Assembly: GCA_017462125.1 (NCBI GenBank)
Contig: JAFTRQ010000179.1
Location: 1 to 6,481 of the forward strand
Reading direction: 5' to 3'
Source of the DNA: Clostridia bacterium
GTDB lineage: Bacteria; Bacillota_A; Clostridia; Oscillospirales; CAG-272
Length of the DNA stretch: 6,481 bases
Shown in pieces: positions 1 to 6,481 of this stretch (the first letter of the stretch is position 1; the number at the start of each line of letters is the position of its first letter). The notes below the pieces were generated by a model. It was not told where the DNA came from. It ran no database searches and worked only from the letters and a program-made list of their open reading frames with translations. A program made the position numbers and the translations under genes.

Positions 1-1038
1 CTCATCATATGAAAATGCAATATTCTCTACGTCGATATCGAAGGTGGAAGGCTTTTTATCTTCGCCGTCGATATCCATCGGTTTCACATCAAGGATCGCC
101 TGTGCCTTATCCACACTTGCATCCACAGTACGGAGAAGCGCAGAATAATTGCCTGCCGAGTCAAGACTTGCATAGATCATAAAGGCAGAGATCATCATGC
201 CAATACAGACGATCAGCTCCATCGTGCCGTTCAGATAAAACCAAACGGACAGAAGCGCCATGACAACGCCCGTCATTTTTGTTACCAAGGACTGAACCGC
301 CATATACGGTATAAAGGTCTTTTCAAGTGTGATATTGCAATCCACGTTTTCGTCGATGGCATCGTTTAATGCTTTTGAGGTAGAGCCTGTCAAATTGTAG
401 GTTTTAACCTCCGTGATTCCTTGTATGTATTCAAGCAGTTTTTCTACCAGCGAGCTGTCAGCCGCCAGTTTTCTCGGAGATATTGCTTCGGATTTCTTCT
501 GCATACGGCTGTTGACGAGGAAGAACGCACAAATACCGATCAGAACAACAAGTCCAATACGCCAATCATAGACCAGGAGCATACAAGCAATCAGCAAGGA
601 GGTCAGAATACCCTGTGTTGTGAGCATTACCACTCTTGTCGCAATGTCGCCAAGCTGCTCCATGGTGTTGGTGGTGACAGAGGTAATATATCCAAGGCTG
701 TTTTTATTGAAATAACCCATCGGAACATAACGCAGATGTTCTGCAATTTCAATACGTTTTCCTGCGGCAGTACCGTATCCAGCCTCACATTGAAGCATGG
801 TTGAACGATATTTGACGATAAACGCACCGAGAACGCTGATAATACAGATACCCAGACTCGCCCAAATTACCACGGGCGTTACGCCTTTGCCGAGAACAGC
901 TCCGAGCATCACGATAATGGCAGGAATTTTTAAGGCTTCAAACAGCGCCATGATCACGCCGTAAGCGATGGAGCGGTAAAACTTTCCCTTGTTTTCCTTG
1001 CCGCAAAAATTGAAGAATTTTTTTAAAATTTTAAGCAT
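1..1038 (-). CDS. ABC half-transporter, membrane domain and start of ATPase domain (partial, cut at window edge)
   Basis: An open frame of 346 codons begins at the ATG at 1038-1036 and runs off the window at base 1 without a stop. It starts MLKILKKFFNFCGKENKGKF and has about six hydrophobic segments, near residues 22-46, 55-78, 137-157, 160-176, 250-268 and 272-292, as in the type IV (exporter-fold) ABC membrane domain. A connector follows, and the last visible residues, ENIAFSYDE, match the A-loop strand opening an ATPase domain; Walker A and later motifs lie outside the window. The start is fixed by an AAGGAGGT site 7 nt upstream, and the frame overlaps the preceding half-transporter gene by 8 bp, implying translational coupling. 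Two adjacent half-transporters normally form a heterodimer in the cytoplasmic membrane. The YbtQ-like partner role is inferred from the pairing and the AraC neighbour; a drug or peptide exporter is an alternative. Confidence 0.9.
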   Translation of the reverse strand, partial: MLKILKKFFNFCGKENKGKFYRSIAYGVIMALFEALKIPAIIVMLGAVLGKGVTPVVIWASLGICIISVLGAFIVKYRSTMLQCEAGYGTAAGKRIEIAEHLRYVPMGYFNKNSLGYITSVTTNTMEQLGDIATRVVMLTTQGILTSLLIACMLLVYDWRIGLVVLIGICAFFLVNSRMQKKSEAISPRKLAADSSLVEKLLEYIQGITEVKTYNLTGSTSKALNDAIDENVDCNITLEKTFIPYMAVQSLVTKMTGVVMALLSVWFYLNGTMELIVCIGMMISAFMIYASLDSAGNYSALLRTVDASVDKAQAILDVKPMDIDGEDKKPSTFDIDVENIAFSYDE

Positions 1039-2797
1039 GAACGGCACCTCCTTCCACTGTATCCTTGACCGAGATATGCGCGTTCCACATATCTTTATAC
1101 AAGCCACCGCTTTCGAGCAACTCCGTATGCGTTCCCGATTCGACCACATTACCGTTTTTGATCACGAAAATACGGTCTGCGTCCTGAATGGTTGACAAAC
1201 GGTGTGCAATCACGATTAGCGTTTTGCCTTGAACGAGCTTTGCCACGGAGGCTTGAATAAGGGCTTCATTTTCGGGATCAGTATAGGCGGTAGCTTCGTC
1301 AAGGATCACGATAGGCGCGTCCTTCAGCATAGCACGGGCAATGGCGATTCGTTGCCGCTCTCCACCCGAAAGGTGTCCGCCGCTGCCACCGACAACGGTA
1401 TCGTAGCCTTTATCAAGTCCCATAATAAATTCGTGACAGCCGCTTTTTCTCGCGACTTCCTCCACCTCCGCATTGGTCGCTCCCGCGCGCCCCATACGGA
1501 TATTTTCACGGATGGTATCGTCAAAGAGATAGTTGTCCTGTGCAACGTAAGCGACCTTGCGGTTGTATTCCTCCAAAGAAAGCTCGCGGATATCCACACC
1601 GCCGATCTTGATACTGCCGCCATCTACATCCCAAAGCGAGGCGATCAGCTTGGCGATGGTAGATTTTCCGCTGCCGCTCGGGCCGACCAAAGCGCACACC
1701 TTGCCGCTCGGTATCTCCATATTGATGCCATGAAGAACTTCCTTGTCGTGATAACCGAAGGTCACCTCGGTAAGCACAATGGAGTTATCCGCAGGAGCTT
1801 CCTTGTCCTGTTCGGGACGCACCAATTCTTCCTGTGTCAGAATACTCGTGACCTCGCCCACAATCGTGCCGAGCTTTGCCATATCATCGGAATAACCCAT
1901 CACAGTGATCAGCGGTTGAATGAGTCCGACCGACAGCAGAATGATCATAATAAAATCAATCGCCGCAAGACTGCCGTTCATCACGAACAGACCACCGAGG
2001 GGGAGCACCGTGATCATGGTACAAGGCGCTAAAACCATAGCAAGCGAGAACGGGATGTTGTTTTTCCGCATCCATTCTACATAGCATGATGCACCATCCT
2101 TTGCCGCCACCGCGAAACGCTCATAGGAAGCGCCGGCTTTGCCAAACGCCTTGATGACCTGAATACCGTTTATATACTCAACGGCTGTATCGTTAAGCGT
2201 TTTCGTCTTGTTGATGGCATTCTGATAGCTCTCCGCATAGCCGAACATCATGGTGCAGTAGCACAGAAGTCCGAGAACAAGCGGAATCAAGGTAATCAGA
2301 GCCATGCGCCAATCGATGGTCAGCATATAAACAAACACACAAAGAGGGGCGAGCAAATTGGAGGTAAACTCCGGCAGAATGTGTGCCAATGTGGTTTCGA
2401 TGCTGTCAAGACGCTCCATCATAATATTTTTCAGCGTTCCCGATGGCGTATCCTTGACATAGCCGAGAGGGACACGGGAGAGCTTATCGCAAAGCTGCTT
2501 GCGAACCTCACCCAGCACATGGAATGTTGCAACGTGGGAGCAGGTGGTGGAGATGTTGTGCCCAACGATCTTGCCGATAAAGCAAAGTGCTATCCAAAGT
2601 CCCTGCATTAGATAGAACGACCATTCTCGATTACCCTCCACGAGATTGCGGATGATATTGCCCGTCAGTATAAACGGTGCAATACCGAACAGTACGCCGA
2701 ACACCGCAAGCAGAACGCTTGCAGCATACAACTTCTTCTTCCGACCGGCAAAGGACATGATCCACCCGATCGGTGATGTTTTCTTTTCTTTCTTCAT
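1031..2797 (-). CDS. ABC transporter half-subunit, membrane domain fused to ATPase domain (YbtP/IrtA-like exporter fold)
   Basis: The 588-residue product is full length for a half-transporter. About six hydrophobic segments lie near residues 21-45, 63-85, 139-160, 162-183, 248-271 and 278-300. The ATPase domain has an A-loop tyrosine (Y349), Walker A GPSGSGKST (372-380), Q-loop Q420, signature LSGGE (476-480), Walker B IVILDE with catalytic E501, and H-loop H532, so it should hydrolyse ATP. Two motifs depart from canonical exporters: the X-loop reads TVVGGSGG (usual TxVGExG) and the D-loop region reads ATAYTDPENE (usual SALD type). I recall ATAxxDPENE-type D-loops from YbtP/YbtQ-like transporters, which import siderophores with an exporter fold. 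I chose the ATG at 2797 (MKKEKKTSP) because AAGGAGG precedes it by 11 nt and the -10 box places transcription start near 2821. ATGs at 2824 and 2950 are in frame but less likely. Substrate and direction are not established. Confidence 0.9.
   Translation of the reverse strand: MKKEKKTSPIGWIMSFAGRKKKLYAASVLLAVFGVLFGIAPFILTGNIIRNLVEGNREWSFYLMQGLWIALCFIGKIVGHNISTTCSHVATFHVLGEVRKQLCDKLSRVPLGYVKDTPSGTLKNIMMERLDSIETTLAHILPEFTSNLLAPLCVFVYMLTIDWRMALITLIPLVLGLLCYCTMMFGYAESYQNAINKTKTLNDTAVEYINGIQVIKAFGKAGASYERFAVAAKDGASCYVEWMRKNNIPFSLAMVLAPCTMITVLPLGGLFVMNGSLAAIDFIMIILLSVGLIQPLITVMGYSDDMAKLGTIVGEVTSILTQEELVRPEQDKEAPADNSIVLTEVTFGYHDKEVLHGINMEIPSGKVCALVGPSGSGKSTIAKLIASLWDVDGGSIKIGGVDIRELSLEEYNRKVAYVAQDNYLFDDTIRENIRMGRAGATNAEVEEVARKSGCHEFIMGLDKGYDTVVGGSGGHLSGGERQRIAIARAMLKDAPIVILDEATAYTDPENEALIQASVAKLVQGKTLIVIAHRLSTIQDADRIFVIKNGNVVESGTHTELLESGGLYKDMWNAHISVKDTVEGGAVHA
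1046..1053 (-). promoter_or_regulatory. Ribosome binding site of the second half-transporter
   Basis: The minus strand reads AAGGAGGT followed by 7 nt and then ATG at 1038-1036. The site lies inside the last codons of the upstream half-transporter gene. It decides the start of the downstream gene and supports coupled translation of the two subunits. Confidence 0.85.
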
Positions 2798-2808
2798 AAC
2801 TGCAAAAG

Positions 2809-2815
2809 CCTCCTT
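2809..2815 (-). promoter_or_regulatory. Ribosome binding site deciding the start of the first half-transporter
   Basis: The minus strand has AAGGAGG, an 11-nt spacer, then ATG at 2797-2795. The spacer is slightly long but the match to the anti-Shine-Dalgarno is full. The next in-frame ATG upstream, at 2824, has no such site: the sequence before it is the TATAAT box. This supports the shorter 588-residue product. Confidence 0.65.
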
Positions 2816-2827
2816 TTCTGACATACT

Positions 2828-2833
2828 ATTATA
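2828..2833 (-). promoter_or_regulatory. Candidate sigma-A-type -10 box of the ABC half-transporter pair
   Basis: The minus strand carries a perfect TATAAT, placing transcription start near 2821 and leaving a leader of about 24 nt that contains the ribosome binding site. At 16-18 bp spacing upstream the sequence is purine-rich (for example CAGAAA at 2856-2851) and does not resemble TTGACA. There is no extended TGn motif. A good -10 with no -35 is typical of an activator-dependent promoter. The box lies just downstream of the terminator that ends the AraC gene, as expected for a new transcription unit. Confidence 0.6.
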
Positions 2834-2849
2834 CCGCTTTCGGCTTTTC

Positions 2850-2881
2850 TTTTCTGCTCCGATCTGACGGTCTTTGGCTCC
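2850..2881 (-). promoter_or_regulatory. Possible activator-binding direct repeat upstream of the ABC promoter
   Basis: On the minus strand GGAGCCAAAGA (2881-2871) and GGAGCAGAAAA (2860-2850) match at 8 of 11 positions and are offset by exactly 21 bp, two helical turns. The second copy covers the place where a -35 element would sit. AraC-family activators often bind such tandem sites next to RNA polymerase. The first copy also overlaps a small dyad, TTTGG-N2-CCAAA (2884-2873). The match is short and could be chance, so this is a suggestion only. Confidence 0.3.
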
Positions 2882-2891
2882 AAAACGAAGG

Positions 2892-2918
2892 AAAAGCGGC
2901 TCATAACGAACCGCTTTT
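2892..2918 (-). terminator. Intrinsic terminator after the AraC-family gene
   Basis: The minus strand forms an 11-bp stem, AAAAGCGGTTC with GAGCCGCTTTT (one T-G wobble), around a 5-nt loop GTTAT. The 3' arm ends in TTTT and is followed by further T-rich sequence (CCTTCGTTTT). It begins 6 nt after the TAA stop of the AraC-family gene, so it separates that upstream unit from the half-transporter genes. Confidence 0.85.
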
Positions 2919-2924
2919 GATGAT

Positions 2925-3881
2925 TTACAAATTATGATTCCGATACTCATTTGGTGTCATGCCAATCACCGTCTTGAACGCACTTGCAAATTTACTGCCG
3001 TTGTCATAGCCGTAAAGTCCTGCAATCTCCAAAACGCTTTTGTCTGTGGTAATAAGCATTTGTGCGGCAGACTCCATTTTTTGCGTTCGGATGAAGGCAT
3101 ACAAGGACACACCATAAACCGCCTTGAAAGCATCCTTGATCTGCGTACCCGAAATATGGAACTGACTCGACAACTGCTCCAAGGTCAGCTTTTTATCCAT
3201 ATTGTCAGTAAGGTAGCGGCGGACACACTTTGCCAAGGAAACCTGTGAGCGCGAGACAAGCCGTTCCTCGCTTTTGTTCTTGATGTCAAAGCCAAGGAGA
3301 AACAGCATCAGTTCCAGTATTTTCACCTTGAAATACCCCTTTTTGATACTGTCGGGAACATTGTATAGCTCGGAGAAAATATGGTCGATGTGTTCATTGG
3401 AGCGTGCAACAAAGCCCTTGTTATCCGAGCAGAACTTTCGGGCAAGTGCTTCGGGGCTGACATTTACATCGTCAAGCAGACAAGAGAGACATTTGGGTGC
3501 TTCGTCAATGTCGATATAGATGCTGACACCGTGATAATGGCTGAGCGGGAAATATGAGCCGTGACCTACGTCGTTTTTGTAAGCGATCGAGAGATCACCT
3601 GTCGTGAGATAGATATATTCATCGGCAAACTCGCACTCGATTCTGCCTTCTCTGCAATGGTCGATCTGAATGACGTTTCCAAAGGAAACAGGCTCTATAT
3701 GGCACTCCTGCATATGTACATCATTATACACGAGTTCGATGCCGGGAAAGACCTTGTAGCAGGTCATCACGATGTCACCGTCATTTTTATCTGCAAGGCG
3801 GTAAACCGTGCATTCATCCTCTCTCGATACGATCTCTACTGCGTTTCCGTATATGTTTTTCTCCCTCTGTGTTGCCTCCAT
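2925..3881 (-). CDS. AraC-family transcriptional regulator (PchR/YbtA-like architecture)
   Basis: The 318-residue protein has a C-terminal AraC/XylS DNA-binding domain. The first helix-turn-helix is near 231-252 (LTLEQLSSQFHISGTQIKDAF) and the second near 283-304 (VLEIAGLYGYDNGSKFASAF), followed by the family's ending TPNEYR. The N-terminal 200 residues are a probable sensor domain; stretches such as HCREGRIECEF (75-85) and YLTTGDLSI (91-99) recall PchR/YbtA-type regulators that respond to metallophores, which I infer from style rather than a search. The ATG at 3881 follows the micro-protein stop by 7 nt; AAGGA lies 11 nt upstream, a weak site consistent with modest, coupled expression. A strong terminator follows the stop. 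Because it directly precedes the half-transporter promoter, it is the likely activator of that pair, and it may also control its own operon. Ligand unknown. Confidence 0.93.
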   Translation of the reverse strand: MEATQREKNIYGNAVEIVSREDECTVYRLADKNDGDIVMTCYKVFPGIELVYNDVHMQECHIEPVSFGNVIQIDHCREGRIECEFADEYIYLTTGDLSIAYKNDVGHGSYFPLSHYHGVSIYIDIDEAPKCLSCLLDDVNVSPEALARKFCSDNKGFVARSNEHIDHIFSELYNVPDSIKKGYFKVKILELMLFLLGFDIKNKSEERLVSRSQVSLAKCVRRYLTDNMDKKLTLEQLSSQFHISGTQIKDAFKAVYGVSLYAFIRTQKMESAAQMLITTDKSVLEIAGLYGYDNGSKFASAFKTVIGMTPNEYRNHNL

Positions 3882-3888
3882 AATTTGC

Positions 3889-4026
3889 CTAATCCTTCTG
3901 TTCCTTTTTATCGCACTTGGTTGCTATCTTTTTCAGATATTTTTTGAGTGCACCCATCCCGAAGATCAGTACCGCAACGACTGCGAGTGCGATCCAAAGT
4001 TCGGGAGTTTGTAATAATTCGAGCAT
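3889..4026 (-). CDS. Small single-pass membrane protein of 45 residues, function unknown
   Basis: The frame from ATG 4026-4024 to TAG 3891-3889 encodes MLELLQTPELW, a hydrophobic span at about residues 11-27 (IALAVVAVLIFGMGAL at 12-27), then a basic, hydrophilic tail (KKYLKKIATKCDKKEQKD). The positive-inside rule puts the lysine-rich tail in the cytoplasm and the short acidic N-terminus outside. AGGAGGT sits 7 nt before the ATG, among the best ribosome binding sites in the window. The gene begins 18 bp after the permease stop and ends 7 bp before the AraC start, so it belongs to that operon. I do not recognise a family. A small accessory or regulatory subunit of the neighbouring permease is plausible; a membrane link to the regulator is another option. 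It is too short for most gene callers. Confidence 0.75.
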   Translation of the reverse strand: MLELLQTPELWIALAVVAVLIFGMGALKKYLKKIATKCDKKEQKD

Positions 4027-4033
4027 TGCGATT

Positions 4034-4040
4034 ACCTCCT
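4034..4040 (-). promoter_or_regulatory. Ribosome binding site of the 45-residue membrane protein
   Basis: The minus strand reads AGGAGGT, then 7 nt, then ATG. It lies in the 18-bp gap after the permease stop codon. A consensus site at optimal spacing in such a small gap would be unlikely by chance and is the main evidence that the micro-gene is translated. Confidence 0.8.
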
Positions 4041-4044
4041 GCTT

Positions 4045-6315
4045 TTATTCCGCGCCTTTGAGCGCTTCGACCATATCGATCTTCTTGTTCTTTCTTGCGA
4101 CCATCAAGCCGACGAGCAAGGACACACCGAAGGTCAGCGCGATGCTGACAACATAGGTCATCCAACCTATCATAATACTTAGCTCGTATTCGCTGACAAG
4201 GGCGGTAACAAGTACGTACAGAACGCCTAAGCCGCCGGGAAGACCGATGAGTACGCCAAGGATCGTCAGCCATATATTCTGACTGACAAGAAGCTTGCCG
4301 ATGGCTTTATCTCGGAAGCCGAGAACCTTCAAGGTTGCCAGCTCTCTGTGCCTTTCCACGTAGCTCATCACGCCGAGATTATAAAGTACCACGATGCCGA
4401 GCACGATGGCGGCGATCACAAGAATGGCGATCATGAGATTCATTATCTCCATAAAGGTATCGTAGCTGTCCATGATCATCCGCTTTTCTTGCTTTCCGGA
4501 TATGATGGACGAGGCTTCGATGTCCTCAGCTTTGGTATCGGTATAAATTGAGCCGATATGATAATCGATTCCTATGCTATCGGCATAAGTATCGGTCAAC
4601 ACGATATTTTCAGCAACAAGTGAACGCAGATAACCTGCCACCTTGACCGTGTAGGTTTCCTCGCTGCCGTAAGGTGAGAATTCAATGGTATCACCGATGT
4701 TTGCGGTATCCTTGAGTCGCAGGTAGAGGTAAACTCCATCATCGGAAAGCTCCGTGATCTCATTATCTTCGGTGAGGAAACGAACCCTATTATGCTCCGC
4801 ACTGTAGATTTCCATGGCAACCGTTTTGCCCTCGTAGCTGATACCGCTTGATGCCTGCCAATCGCCGTCAAGCGTTTCGGCAAGGGCTTTGGATTCTTCG
4901 TTATTAGCCGTTTCGGTCAAATTGACCTTGGTTTCATAGTTACTGATGTCCTGATCGAGCATATCAAGGAATCCACCCATTGTGTCCTTCATTCCCAAGC
5001 CCCCCACAAGGAGAAGCATACAGCCAAACACGCCGACGAGCGTCATTGCCGAGCGTGCCTTATGGCGAAGGATATCACGAACGTTCCATTTCGTGCCGAA
5101 GGAGAGCTTGTTCCAGAATGGAAGCTTCTCAATCACGCTCTTTTTCATTGCCTTTGGCGTATAAGGACGGAGCGCATCTGCCGCTGTTCCTTTCAGCATC
5201 TTCTTAACGGCGAGAAAGCTGATGAGCGTGAGGAATGCAAGCGTGGCAATCATTACGGGAACGCAGAAGGCAGGCATATGCAGACTCCAATCGGGCATAT
5301 CGATATAGGTACTCATCATTCCTGTGGGACTGATAATTAGCGAAGCAATCAGAAATCCGAGTCCGATGCCTACACCGATACCGATGATACCTATCATTAA
5401 GCCGTAGGAGGTATAATGCAAAAGAATTTTTCTGTCACGGAAGCCGAGTGCTTTCAGCGTACCGATCTGCACCTTTTCATTAGCGGCAATTCGGTGCATG
5501 GTCGTGACCATCGTGAGAATAGCAATGGCAAGGAACAGCACGGGCAGGATTGATCCCATCGTCTTCCCTTCCTCGGCTTCGCTCACAACGCCTGCATATG
5601 CGGTATGCTCATCCTTGGTGGTGACGAGCAAGGTCGTGCCAGTCGCATCCTTGACCTTTTCTTCAAGGCTTTCCTTATCCAAGTCCGAGATAATATTAAT
5701 CTGCGGATAAAAGGCGAAGCCAAGTGCGTTTTCTAATTTTTGGGGAGAGACATAGGCAAAGCCGTGTGCCTCGTAATCGGGCATCAGTTGGTTTTCGTCT
5801 GCAACGGAGACGAGGTTTTCACCGCTTTTGCAGAGACCGACTACCTCGCCGCTGATTTCCAAGCCTGTATACGCAAAGGTGAGCTTATCGCCAAGCTTTA
5901 TATCATTGGCAGAGGCAAATTTATCCGAAAGCCATATACCGTCGGAGATTCGGTCGTATTCCTTACCTTCGGTGATATACATTGTGGAAACGGTGTAGTC
6001 CTCGGATACGTTCAGCGTTACCGACTTTTTTGTGTCCTTGATGCCAACGTTTACGCTAAAATATCTCGTCGCAGCATCTACTCCGTCAATATCTTTGATA
6101 GCCTTGATATCGTCCTCGGAGAAGCCACCCTCAGCATAAAGGCGGTAGTCGGCATAGTTGGTATCCTCCAAGAAGCCAAGCGCATCGGCTTCAAGGCTTT
6201 TCCACTCAATATTAAAGCCGAGAAAGATGCCGACACCGATGGCAATCATGATTACCATCGAAACAAACTGCGATTTGTATTTCCACGCAGTACGGAACAG
6301 TTTCCTCGTAAGCAT
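4045..6315 (-). CDS. MacB/FtsX-type ABC transporter permease with two FtsX halves
   Basis: The 756-residue protein is the membrane partner of the ATPase encoded just upstream. I see eight likely membrane segments: 17-37, then 255-275, 303-329, 349-370; and 423-441, then 624-647, 678-705, 716-740. Large extracytoplasmic domains lie at 38-254 and 442-623. The pattern is one helix, outer domain, three helices, repeated twice. Both FtsX domains carry the same cytoplasmic motif: QIGTLKALGFRDRKI (283-297) and ELATLKVLGFRDKAI (658-672), the expected contact for the ATPase. The start ATG is 1 nt after the ATPase stop (TAA-T-ATG), with GGAG 7 nt upstream. MacB-type systems act mechanically on substrates at the outer face (lipoproteins, peptides, antibiotics) rather than pumping through the membrane. 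The specific substrate here is unknown. Confidence 0.93.
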   Translation of the reverse strand: MLTRKLFRTAWKYKSQFVSMVIMIAIGVGIFLGFNIEWKSLEADALGFLEDTNYADYRLYAEGGFSEDDIKAIKDIDGVDAATRYFSVNVGIKDTKKSVTLNVSEDYTVSTMYITEGKEYDRISDGIWLSDKFASANDIKLGDKLTFAYTGLEISGEVVGLCKSGENLVSVADENQLMPDYEAHGFAYVSPQKLENALGFAFYPQINIISDLDKESLEEKVKDATGTTLLVTTKDEHTAYAGVVSEAEEGKTMGSILPVLFLAIAILTMVTTMHRIAANEKVQIGTLKALGFRDRKILLHYTSYGLMIGIIGIGVGIGLGFLIASLIISPTGMMSTYIDMPDWSLHMPAFCVPVMIATLAFLTLISFLAVKKMLKGTAADALRPYTPKAMKKSVIEKLPFWNKLSFGTKWNVRDILRHKARSAMTLVGVFGCMLLLVGGLGMKDTMGGFLDMLDQDISNYETKVNLTETANNEESKALAETLDGDWQASSGISYEGKTVAMEIYSAEHNRVRFLTEDNEITELSDDGVYLYLRLKDTANIGDTIEFSPYGSEETYTVKVAGYLRSLVAENIVLTDTYADSIGIDYHIGSIYTDTKAEDIEASSIISGKQEKRMIMDSYDTFMEIMNLMIAILVIAAIVLGIVVLYNLGVMSYVERHRELATLKVLGFRDKAIGKLLVSQNIWLTILGVLIGLPGGLGVLYVLVTALVSEYELSIMIGWMTYVVSIALTFGVSLLVGLMVARKNKKIDMVEALKGAE

Positions 6316-6316
6316 A

Positions 6317-6481
6317 TTACCACTCCACTTCGTCAGCGCTCATGGGAGTAGGCTGTTCCTCACAGGATTTGATCTTTCCGTTTTTTACACGGATTACCAC
6401 GTCTGACATCTTGGCAATATTTTGATTATGCGTAACGATAACGATGGTTTTGCCGTAGTTCTTCGCCATAGACAGAAGCAG
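6317..6481 (-). CDS. MacB/LolD-type ABC transporter ATPase, C-terminal end (partial)
   Basis: The last 54 codons of a gene whose start lies beyond base 6481 are present, ending at TAA 6319-6317. Residues read SMAKNYGKTIVIVTHNQNIA, where the histidine of TIVIVTHN is the H-loop (switch) typical of LolD/MacB ATPases. A short strand follows (MSDVVIRVKNGKI) and an acidic tail ending in SADEVEW. Walker A, signature and Walker B are outside the window. It should energise the FtsX-type permease encoded 1 nt downstream, from the cytoplasmic face of the membrane. The near-zero spacing argues for coupled, stoichiometric synthesis. Family assignment rests on the H-loop context and the neighbour. Confidence 0.88.
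   Translation of the reverse strand: MLLSMAKNYGKTIVIVTHNQNIAKMSDVVIRVKNGKIKSCEEQPTPMSADEVEW

Noticed and set aside
1229..2032. A 267-codon open frame on the plus strand
   Set aside because: It lies wholly antisense to the half-transporter gene, has low-complexity, His/Asp-rich composition, no ribosome binding site that I can see, and no recognisable domain. It is a shadow of the coding strand.
2824..2824. ATG at 2824-2822 (MSEKEAF) as start of the half-transporter
   Set aside because: No Shine-Dalgarno precedes it, only the TATAAT box, and the expected transcript start is about 3 bases downstream of it. It remains possible only if transcription starts further upstream.
2834..2899. AAAGCGG before the -10 box duplicates the terminator arm and could pair with its CCGCTTT arm, suggesting an antiterminator
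   Set aside because: The second copy is transcribed after the terminator, so it cannot prevent termination there. The 7-base match is probably chance.
3561..3947. A 128-codon plus-strand frame opposite the AraC gene
   Set aside because: It is antisense to a clear AraC-family protein and has no family features or start signal.
3908..4273. A 121-codon minus-strand frame overlapping the permease end and the micro-protein
   Set aside because: Its product is arginine-rich and disordered-looking, and it is out of frame with both the FtsX-type permease and the 45-residue gene, which have proper start signals.
1..6481. Search by eye for CRISPR repeats, tRNA, insertion sequences, terminal inverted repeats and attachment sites
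   Set aside because: The window is almost fully coding on one strand, and no repeat array, transposase motif or tRNA-like fold was seen.

Overview
The window is a densely packed cluster with every recognisable gene on the minus strand, so transcription runs from high to low coordinates. Strong Shine-Dalgarno sites (AGGAGGT/AAGGAGG), 1-18 bp gaps or short overlaps between genes, moderate GC and the protein styles suggest a low-to-mid GC Firmicute, probably a gut-type Clostridia member (Lachnospiraceae/Oscillospiraceae-like). That assignment is an inference; no rRNA or other phylogenetic marker is present.

In transcription order: (1) 6481-6317, the last 54 codons of a MacB/LolD-type ABC ATPase whose start lies outside the window; (2) 6315-4045, a 756-residue permease with two FtsX/MacB-type halves; (3) 4026-3889, an easily missed 45-residue single-pass membrane protein with an excellent ribosome binding site; (4) 3881-2925, a 318-residue AraC-family regulator; (5) 2918-2892, a strong intrinsic terminator directly after the AraC stop codon; (6) a short regulatory gap with a perfect TATAAT -10 box, no good -35, and a weak direct repeat at 21 bp spacing; (7) 2797-1031, a complete 588-residue ABC half-transporter (membrane domain plus ATPase domain); (8) 1038-1, a second half-transporter, overlapping the first by 8 bp and cut by the window edge just as its ATPase domain begins.

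The likely logic is two adjacent transcription units. The first encodes a MacB-like ATPase/permease pair, a micro-membrane protein and an AraC regulator. The second encodes a heterodimeric type IV (exporter-fold) ABC transporter whose promoter looks activator-dependent, with the AraC protein as the obvious candidate activator. AraC regulator plus paired half-transporters resembles the YbtA/YbtPQ (yersiniabactin) arrangement, so metallophore or other small-molecule traffic is a reasonable hypothesis, but the substrate cannot be read from sequence. There are no RNA genes, mobile elements, CRISPR arrays or gene-free stretches above 300 bp. The least explained item is the 45-residue membrane protein between permease and regulator.
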